From: Escarpia spicata
Taxonomy: Eukaryota > Annelida > Polychaeta > Sabellida > Siboglinidae
Length of the DNA stretch: 64,000 bases
Reading direction: 5' to 3'
Assembly (NCBI GenBank): GCA_963995525.1
Contig: OZ023214.1
Span: forward strand, 16,720,738 to 16,784,737
The notes under the pieces are model-generated. The model had not been told where the DNA came from. It ran no database searches and saw only the letters and a program-made list of their open reading frames with translations. Position numbers and translations under genes: made by a program. Position 1 is the first letter of the stretch; each line of letters starts with the position of its first letter. Below are positions 61,158 through 64,000 of this stretch, one piece after another.

Positions 61158-62790
61158 GGGTAAGTTCACGAGTTGGCAAACCTTTTAGCTTGTTGATTTC
61201 ATGTGCATTGTTTACAATAATTGCTGCCAACAATGGCAAGCATTTCACACCAAATGATACATTATACTTGGTAGATATATTAGACATAAAAGTAGCCTTG
61301 ATGTAGCAACCGTTTATTTGTAAGTGCACGTCTTGTTGCAGAAGGCTGATTTTGTAAGCCTAATTTGTGACTTGGAAACAGGGTAAATTTGTTTTTAATG
61401 CCAAGCTGTGAATGAAACAACATGCATTCTATTTGATGCATCCTGGCATAGTTCAATGTGTGTATTACTTGGATCCAACAAAAAAATTATGGGATACCAT
61501 GTGTAGCACTGAGGGGGGCTGCAAATTTGTGGTTGCACGTGTAACATATGGTGTCCGCATTGGTTACACTTTCAACCACATACCTATATCCACATTTTTA
61601 GGATACCACTTGCTTTACACTTATCACACATAAAGGGCATCATATGTACATTATTACATCAGCAGTGAATTTAGCAATACTGCATTTGAAATGTACTAAA
61701 CATGTCATAGGGAGTTTAGATATTTATCGTGTCCTCAAATAGATGTTACAAGTGCATCCATGCATCACACCTGACAGCTGCAATACTGTCATCTTTCAAG
61801 ATAATGTGTATCTAGTGTGCAGAGACTGGCAGATAGCATCATATCATGATGTCATTGGCCTCTTTTCAAAAACAGCAAGCAATGTACAGTGAGGGTAAGT
61901 TTGGTGTCTTCAGTTGTTACCTGAACAACCTTGTTACACGTGAACCATTAATACACATATCATATTAATTTGGAAGATTTCTATGTGAACCTGTATTTGC
62001 AATTATGTTGACCTTATTGGTGGCTAGCAATTTGGTGACTTTGATGGAAATATTACCACCTGTTGTTTCTGCCCGATACATCATCTAATGGACAACATTT
62101 ATATTTGATGTCCATGGTTACATGTACAACCCTATCACTCAATATATTTTTCCTTGAAGCCCAAATTATTGTGACTTTGTAATAAGTACTAAGATACATA
62201 ATTCTACCTTTAGGTGTAGTTGTAGCTGATGTAGTGATGCTACCATGGTGCAATACATTGTTTGCGTAATGTTTGTGTCCATGTTACACGCACAACCTTT
62301 GTATATTGTAATGCTCCTGTACCAATTTTTTTCATATTTTTTATTTGGGAAAGTTAATCACTGAATTAGTGGGCTTATTACACGTGTTATTATTAATATA
62401 TTAATAATAATATTTTTAAGTATCTCGGTCTTTTTTTTTCATACTTTTTCTGGTCAAGCGACAACGTAATGGCCAAGGCCTCTTTTAACAGCTATTTTGA
62501 AGTAAGAATAATAAAAATGGCATGACATTCTGTTGAAGTATGCATGTGTTTGTATGAGAAATTGCCTTCAAATGGTGTCCATGTTACACGTGCAACCAAC
62601 GTGTTGATAGTTCATTTGCATGTTGAAAATCAATAGATATAGTTGCGTCGTTATCTCCTTGTGTCTAATTACTTAAATTATACATATTTTTTTTAAAATA
62701 TCCACATAGCAGGAAAGAAACATTGAAAATATCAGTTTCAATTTTTCACTACAATGTCACACATTGGTTTGCCAACTCGTGAACTTATCC
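61158..62790. mobile_element. 1.6-kb TIR element with internal repeated motif
   Basis: The left terminus 61158-61182 (GGGTAAGTTCACGAGTTGGC...) is the reverse complement, with one change, of the right terminus 62766-62790. ATATATAT lies directly outside both ends, compatible with an 8-bp target duplication but also with plain AT sequence. The motif TTACACGTGCAACC or close variants occurs inverted at 61531 and direct at 61931, 62109, 62276 and 62576. No transposase seen. Confidence 0.7.
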
Positions 62791-63269
62791 ATATATATAT
62801 ACACATATATATAATACAGTTAGAACAACTCCAACAATTTGTACATGAAATTTTTACATTTTGTTGTTTTACACTGATATAAATACAATAAGGTCAGATA
62901 TTTGTTTCCAGTTGGTCTGCGGTTTGACATGGATTACCCAGAGTTTCCAGGGTATTGTAACGTGGCACCCAAACGTTAATAGCATTGCCATTAGATTTTC
63001 CATGCATTTTACACCCATTCAGTTCAGTCAACCAAATGTGCTTGGTTAACAAAACAGAATGATGATGATAATGTAGAGGAAATCGGTGTCTGTCTTAAGA
63101 TGCATTGTGCGTAGCATGGACTTGGGGCAAGGTTACGTACCACACAGAACCCTAGACCCTCACACATACTGAGCAGATTGCACTACCCTTCTTACCATCA
63201 GTTCCCTCCTCCAAGGGAGATACCATTGCAGGAGCCTTCAGTAATATCTCAAACAAGGCCAAGGCCTGC
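62791..63269. other. Sequence between the TIR element and the LRR gene
   Basis: Probably the 3' UTR of the - strand LRR gene in its right part. I see no clear AATAAA on the - strand here. Confidence 0.35.
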
Positions 63270-64000
63270 CTAGTCGTCTCCAGGTGGCTGTTCAGCTGGC
63301 TGCACGGCTGGTGGCACGGCAGGCTGCACTGCCGTGTGTTCCTTGCACGGACATACCCTCTTGAGCAGAAGGTCCAGTTCATCATAGAGGAAGTCGTGCC
63401 AGTACGCCTGGAGCCTGCAGCGATTGATGAGTGTCAGACGCGGCGCCCCGACAGTGCAGAGCGTATAGAGACAGGGGAGGAAGTCGCAGCATCCAGGCGC
63501 CAACGGACCCTGCCAGTCGTTGCGCTGCACACAGATTGTTCTCAGACGGGGCAGACTGATGCGCTTCAGGAAGAAACCCTGCGAGTGGGATACATTGAGG
63601 GTCTCCAGACTGCTGTGTGTGATGCTGTATAGTGTCTGACTACTGTACGTCGGCATACACACCTCCAGTTCGAGGTGCCTCAGACACGGCAGGTTGGCCA
63701 GGACAGTGTCCAACAGGTCCTGCGCTAGACGGTTCAGTGTGAGATACTTGGTGAGTCGGAGGACCTCCAGGTGGTGCAGTCGACACAGATGGAGAACGGA
63801 GCGCTCCGACCAGTCAAAGGGCATGCGTAGCATACGCATGGAAGCCGCGCGTTTCGTCAGCACCGCCATCAGCTGGTGGAAGCATCCAACCCGCTGGCGG
63901 TGGTGGCGAAACGCCGATCGTACCTTGTTGAAGACGCAGCAGAACATGTCGACCTGACAAGGCCGAACTGGCGTCACGGTCCAGTCGATGTCAAGCACCC
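63270..64000 (-). CDS. Leucine-rich-repeat protein, C-terminal part (runs off the window)
   Basis: This is an open frame of 242 codons to a TAG at 63270-63272. It is open at the window edge, and the first in-window triplet that could be taken as a start is GTG, so the true N-terminus lies beyond 64000. The frame shows LRR-type spacing of leucines (LHHLEVLRLTKYLTLNRL, LPCLRHLELEVC, LETLNVS, LPRLRTICV) and a Cys-containing tail (KRVCPCKEH), then a low-complexity Pro/Ala/Gln end (AVQPAVPPAVQPAEQPP). This pattern fits F-box/LRR adaptor proteins, but no F-box is in view, so the class is an inference. GC content and codon use are higher than in the surrounding sequence, as expected for a real exon. 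It lies tail to tail with the Galpha-o gene. Confidence 0.7.
   Translation of the reverse strand, partial: VLDIDWTVTPVRPCQVDMFCCVFNKVRSAFRHHRQRVGCFHQLMAVLTKRAASMRMLRMPFDWSERSVLHLCRLHHLEVLRLTKYLTLNRLAQDLLDTVLANLPCLRHLELEVCMPTYSSQTLYSITHSSLETLNVSHSQGFFLKRISLPRLRTICVQRNDWQGPLAPGCCDFLPCLYTLCTVGAPRLTLINRCRLQAYWHDFLYDELDLLLKRVCPCKEHTAVQPAVPPAVQPAEQPPGDD

Overview
This is an animal (metazoan) genomic window, AT-rich and intron-dominated. One protein-coding gene fills most of it: a complete heterotrimeric G-protein alpha subunit of the Go class (Galpha-o) on the + strand, with coding exons at 4198-53055. Its coding exons have the classic Galpha lengths (118, 43, 142, 161, 129, 130, 154 and 188 nt) and join in frame to 354 codons plus stop. 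The product carries the myristoylation and palmitoylation start (MGCT), the P-loop, switch I and II, NKKD, TCAT and the pertussis-toxin-type CGLY end. The unusual point is exon 5. It is present twice in tandem (5a 45267-45395, 5b 45727-45855), both copies 129 nt, both open and both with good splice sites. Using one or the other gives two 354-residue proteins that differ around an unchanged switch I.

Region by region: 1-4197 is upstream sequence with short tandem-repeat families and no convincing gene. 4198-4724 holds exons 1 and 2. Intron 2 (4725-14811) holds a 2.4-kb inverted-repeat (foldback) transposon with an 8-bp target duplication and a nested TTAA element, plus a second copy of that TTAA element. 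Exon 3 is at 14812-14953. Intron 3 (14954-33191) holds a degenerate reverse-transcriptase fragment, a tRNA-like SINE head, a 5'-truncated antisense CR1-like LINE, two copies of a second TTAA element, a roughly 980-bp terminal-inverted-repeat element, a Tigger/pogo-like MITE, and a 31-bp minisatellite that runs directly into exon 4. Intron 4 (33353-45266) holds a nearly complete sense CR1-like LINE whose ORF1 is intact (zinc finger plus SGNH esterase) and whose ORF2 is broken. Intron 7 holds a 47-bp palindromic minisatellite and a 59-bp minisatellite that abuts the exon 8 acceptor. From 53056 comes the Galpha-o 3' UTR, then sequence with another inverted repeat and a 1.6-kb TIR element. At 63270-64000 is the 3' part of a leucine-rich-repeat gene on the - strand, so the two genes are tail to tail.

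Organism: a non-vertebrate bilaterian. The Galpha-o reads more like protostome and invertebrate-deuterostome Go than vertebrate GNAO1, and there is no sign of the vertebrate duplication of the last two exons. The minisatellite whose unit copies a splice junction resembles the 'mirage' minisatellites described in amphioxus, so a cephalochordate is a reasonable but unproven guess. No virus, toxin, CRISPR or bacterial feature was seen.
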